Below, piece after piece: positions 63,015 through 64,000 of a DNA stretch of 64,000 nucleotides. Source of the stretch: Natrinema sp. CBA1119 (GTDB taxonomy: Archaea; Halobacteriota; Halobacteria; Halobacteriales; Natrialbaceae); assembly GCF_002572525.1 (NCBI RefSeq), contig NZ_PDBS01000001.1, positions 3,348,001 through 3,412,000 on the forward strand. Reading direction: 5' to 3'. Under the pieces are notes generated by a model. That model saw only the letters and a program-made list of their open reading frames with translations. It did no database searches and was not told the origin of the DNA. Numbering within the stretch: position 1 is the stretch's first letter; each line of letters begins with the position of its first letter. A program made the translations under genes and the position numbers.

Positions 63015-63482
63015 ATGGCTTCGGCAGACGAGACTAACGAAACTGATCTGGGGGAGGTGGTCGACATTTTATTGGTCGAGCCGAATCACGGCGACGTGCG
63101 GCTCTTCGAGGAGAACTTCGAGGATGGGAAAATCGCGAACGCCGTTCACACGGTCTCCGACGGCGAGGCGGCGCTCGATTTCGTTCATCAACGCGGCGAC
63201 TACGGGGACGTCCCGCAGCCGGATCTCATCCTGCTCGAGCCCCAACTCCCCGGCAAGAGCGGGATGGAGGTCCTCGCGGAACTGAAGGATGAACCGGTAC
63301 TGAACGAGATTCCCGTCGTCGTCCTCACGAGTTCGAAGATGGGCGAAGACATCGTGCGAACGCACGGCCTCGAGGCGGACGAGTACATCCGAAAACCGGT
63401 GGAAACCGACGAGTTCGTCGAGTTCGTCCAGTCAATCGAGGACTTCTGGTTCGCGATCATCAAAACCGACGGCGACGACTGA
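63015..63482 (+). CDS. Receiver-domain protein lacking the phospho-acceptor Asp
   Basis: A protein of 155 residues from the ATG at 63015 (MASADETNE); a start at 62958 adds 19. It is a stand-alone receiver domain with an acidic N-terminal tail. The acidic pocket reads LLVEPNHGD where LLVEDNPGD is usual, and the phospho-acceptor region reads LILLEPQLPGKSG where an Asp is expected, so the aspartate is Glu. The Thr/Ser (VLTSSK) and Lys (YIRKPVE) switch residues are kept. It probably signals without phosphorylation or acts as a constitutively on form. Confidence 0.88.
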   Translation: MASADETNETDLGEVVDILLVEPNHGDVRLFEENFEDGKIANAVHTVSDGEAALDFVHQRGDYGDVPQPDLILLEPQLPGKSGMEVLAELKDEPVLNEIPVVVLTSSKMGEDIVRTHGLEADEYIRKPVETDEFVEFVQSIEDFWFAIIKTDGDD

Positions 63483-63651
63483 TTCGGCGCGCTCCCTCGA
63501 AAGTCAGGCCGCAATCGCGATATCGGCCGGTTCGATTACTGCAGATAGCTGCCCCATCGATACGCCCCCGCACGCGCCGTAAGACCGATTCGAGATGTTC
63601 CGAGAACCGATATTCCGGGAACGGGACCGGACTCGGGCGGTTCGGTCGCGG

Positions 63652-64000
63652 CTATTGGCTCCAGTGAATGCTCGTTTCCGCACTCGCGTATCCGTTCGAC
63701 CACTCGCCGATCAACTCGAGATCGGCTGGGGCTATCGAACTTGGGACATCGAATCGGAGGACGCCGGCTATCGTTTCCCCTGCGCCGATGGTCCCGTACG
63801 TGCCGTACTCCCCGTCCTCTATGGGATCGACGTAGCTCGCGCTGATACCCACGTCGAGGGACGCGGTATCGTACACCGATCCGTTGGCGGAGAGATCCAG
63901 GTCCGACGACCGAGGGGCCGACAACCGGTTGCGACTGGTGTTTTGCACTTCGAATTCGAAAAACACGAACGACCCGTCCGCCTGAACGGTCTCGGTGCCG
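63652..64000 (-). CDS. Partial gene for exported beta-sandwich-type protein (DUF4352-like), truncated by window edge
   Basis: The reading frame continues beyond base 64000, so only the C-terminal part (116 residues) is seen. It reads VFFEFEVQNTSRN, then a Ser/Asp-rich stretch, then GTIGAGETIAGVLRFDVPSS. These are features of exported Ig-like or DUF4352-type proteins. No active site can be seen, and the N terminus (with a possible lipobox) is outside the window. Confidence 0.7.
   Translation of the reverse strand, partial: GTETVQADGSFVFFEFEVQNTSRNRLSAPRSSDLDLSANGSVYDTASLDVGISASYVDPIEDGEYGTYGTIGAGETIAGVLRFDVPSSIAPADLELIGEWSNGYASAETSIHWSQ

Noticed and set aside
1-64000. CRISPR array, rRNA genes, intact insertion sequences or a replication origin
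   Set aside because: No regularly spaced repeats, no rRNA segments, no transposase, and no orc1/cdc6 gene were found.

Overview
The window is chromosomal DNA from a halophilic archaeon (class Halobacteria). The evidence is consistent: GC-rich sequence with very acidic proteins, archaeal information-processing genes (transcription factor S, Spt5 with SecE, MBF1-like regulator, family X polymerase with PHP domain, Mut7-C RNase), a DinB ending in a PCNA-binding peptide, Tat-type signal peptides, a HalOD1 protein, a Bat-type HTH-10 regulator with PAS and GAF domains, and an obvious scarcity of the tetranucleotide CTAG. Repeats at several places resemble the small hairpin repeats common in Natrialbales-like genomes, but I cannot name the genus.

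Layout. 0-10 kb: GHMP-family enzyme, RAD55-like ATPase, two Zn-finger/acidic proteins, TFS, exported cupredoxin, GNAT enzyme, DinB, membrane DnaJ protein, MBF1-like factor and AlaX editing protein. 10-18.5 kb: central carbon metabolism (two mandelate-racemase-type sugar-acid dehydratases and a bacterial-type KDPG aldolase), an exported HtrA-like protease, secE-spt5, and a PHP-type phosphoesterase. 18.5-27.7 kb: nucleic-acid maintenance (Mut7-C, PolX, endonuclease V, HNH-like protein), AN1-rhomboid protease, SDR and LeuA/CimA. 27.7-34.2 kb: an accessory-looking island with a Tat-exported beta-helix protein, an asparagine-synthetase-like enzyme without the glutaminase cysteine, a decayed copy of the beta-helix C terminus, an orphan Fe-S subunit and one tRNA-Ser with a partly duplicated 3' region. 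34.4-43 kb: PEP carboxylase, sugar epimerase, MFS transporter, MaoC and CMD proteins, and membrane proteins. 43-52.4 kb: a probable cell-surface glycan or lipid region with two GT4 glycosyltransferases, two alkaline-phosphatase-fold enzymes, a flippase-like protein, DedA, two YdjM-type proteins and an arylsulfotransferase-like beta-propeller. 52.5-64 kb: stress and signalling genes (tandem USP, HalOD1, multi-PAS/GAF regulator), an orphan DNA methyltransferase, membrane proteins, FMN reductase, M48 protease, a receiver protein without its phospho-acceptor, and a partial gene at the right edge.

How it works together. Most of the window is ordinary haloarchaeal housekeeping. The unusual material is structural. 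Two families of short hairpin repeats each occur twice. Four protein genes and the tRNA have copies of their 3' ends placed immediately downstream. There are also several degenerate enzymes (a RAD55-like protein without the Walker A lysine, a receiver without its aspartate, an AsnB without Cys2). The most interesting accessory unit is the beta-helix / AsnB-like / beta-helix-remnant cassette at 27.9-31.9 kb.

Coordinates of start codons are choices I made where several in-frame starts exist; alternatives are stated. No searches were run: family names rest on motifs read directly from the translations.
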